Source of the DNA: Pseudomonadaceae bacterium
GTDB lineage: Bacteria; Pseudomonadota; Gammaproteobacteria; Pseudomonadales; Azotimanducaceae
DNA: 64,000 nt
Direction: 5' to 3'
Assembly (NCBI GenBank): GCA_024743435.1
Contig: JANSWO010000002.1
Span: 1 to 64,000 of the forward strand
The first letter of the stretch is position 1; each line of letters begins with the position of its first letter. The notes beneath the pieces were generated by a model. The model saw nothing but the letters and a program-made list of their open reading frames with translations. It searched no databases and was not told where the DNA came from. This document shows, piece after piece, positions 63,433 through 64,000 of the stretch. Both the position numbers and the translations under genes were made by a program.

Positions 63433-64000
63433 TTAGCCACCGAATCCGGCGAATAGCGCGTTGCTCTCTCGCATGAGCCGGGCACGCTGCTCGACAACGT
63501 CATGCCAATCCGGGTGGGTGAGAATCCAGAAGTCGTTTGCTTGTATGCCGGCCAACACGAGGTTGGCGACATCGTCAGGGTCCATGCCCTGCGCCAGCAT
63601 CGCGCTTGAAGCTTCCCGAAATCGTTGCTCCTGCGGGCTGGCATTGTGCTGTGCATCCTCCGCCCGGTTCCGTTCTGACTCGACGATGCGCGTATTGATA
63701 GCGCCCGGGCATAGAACCGATGCTGAGATGGGAGCGTCGTAGGCATCGAGTTCCTTGCGCAACGTTTCGGTCAGTGCAACCACGCCGAATTTGGCCACGT
63801 TGTATGGCGCGATACTGGCCGTGGATTGCAGCCCACAGGTGGATGCGGTGTTGACGATGTGGCCTTCGCCTGCCGATTTGATGAGTGGCAGGAACGCCTT
63901 AACGCCGTATATGACGCTCCATAGATCGACGCCGAGCACCCACTCCCAATCATCCAGCGTGAGATCCTCGATTGGCCCGGAGACGACAACGCCGGCATTG
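63433..64000 (-). CDS. Short-chain dehydrogenase/reductase (partial, cut by window end)
   Basis: The C-terminal 189 residues of an SDR; the N-terminal cofactor-binding loop lies beyond position 64000. What is visible starts NAGVVVSGPIEDLTLDDWEWVL (NAG is the structural motif of the family). The catalytic set is Ser in NTASTCGLQSTAS, and Tyr and Lys in APYNVAKFG. ISASVLCPGAINTRIVESER follows as expected. The C-terminal tail GIQANDFWILTHPDWH is typical of SDRs acting on small or lipophilic substrates. The true start is not seen. Confidence 0.85.
   Translation of the reverse strand, partial: NAGVVVSGPIEDLTLDDWEWVLGVDLWSVIYGVKAFLPLIKSAGEGHIVNTASTCGLQSTASIAPYNVAKFGVVALTETLRKELDAYDAPISASVLCPGAINTRIVESERNRAEDAQHNASPQEQRFREASSAMLAQGMDPDDVANLVLAGIQANDFWILTHPDWHDVVEQRARLMRESNALFAGFGG

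Overview
The window looks like a chromosomal segment of a free-living, probably marine, heterotrophic gammaproteobacterium. The support is moderately high GC, typical proteobacterial ribosome binding sites with many ATGA, TGATG and GTGA overlaps, an LPS-transport (LptA/OstA-like) protein, and a dense set of acyl-CoA, haloalkane, Rieske, P450 and sulfatase catabolic genes. No rRNA, tRNA, IS element, prophage or CRISPR array was found. The species is not identifiable by eye.

Layout. 1-425: about 2.9 tandem copies of a 148-bp repeat. 0.5-8.1 kb: GST, acyl-CoA dehydrogenase, a VOC gene with an in-frame stop, a BLUF photosensor, enoyl-CoA hydratase, an orphan encapsulated-ferritin-type protein, then a minus-strand sulfatase/TauD/crotonase group. 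8.1-10.7 kb: a MoaD-like protein and a lone molybdenum hydroxylase catalytic subunit. 11-14.7 kb: amidohydrolase, thiolase-like protein and haloalkane dehalogenase. 15-21 kb: lipoprotein phosphatase, GST, a split YeeE/YedE transporter, thiolase, acyl-CoA dehydrogenase, cytochrome b561. 21-24.8 kb: an overlapping acyl-CoA synthetase, exported serine protease and membrane FHA-like protein. 24.9-29.6 kb: folE, PPOX flavoprotein, APH-like kinase, P450, alpha/beta hydrolase. 29.6-38.3 kb: MFS, hybrid histidine kinase with two receivers, Rieske oxygenase, NSS symporter, aldehyde dehydrogenase. 38.3-39.1 kb: a repeat mosaic without a secure gene. 39.1-47.1 kb: WYL regulator, cob(I)alamin adenosyltransferase, BtuF-like protein, DUF4397 lipoprotein, TetR regulator and fused acyl-CoA mutase icmF. 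47-57.7 kb: maeA, cupin/LLM pair, SnoaL-like, LptA-like, DUF3604 lipoprotein, Cys-rich protein, a second TauD, a DJ-1/PfpI gene with an in-frame stop, gamma-glutamyltransferase. 57.8-64 kb: small membrane protein, hydroxyacid dehydrogenase, MFS, ABC exporter, membrane protein, and an SDR cut by the window end.

How the genes fit together. Most of the window is peripheral carbon catabolism: activation of acids (acyl-CoA synthetase), beta-oxidation steps (two acyl-CoA dehydrogenases, two crotonases, two thiolase-family proteins), oxygenases, dehalogenation and desulfation. The B12 block (adenosyltransferase, corrinoid-binding protein, TetR, IcmF) forms a coherent module for branched or short acyl-CoA isomerisation. 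The least explained pieces are the protease/FHA pair, the orphan EncFtn, the MoaD plus lone Mo-hydroxylase subunit, the regulatory repeats upstream of the TetR, WYL and LptA-like genes, and two genes each interrupted by a single nonsense codon. No single region clearly represents a new defence or mobile system.
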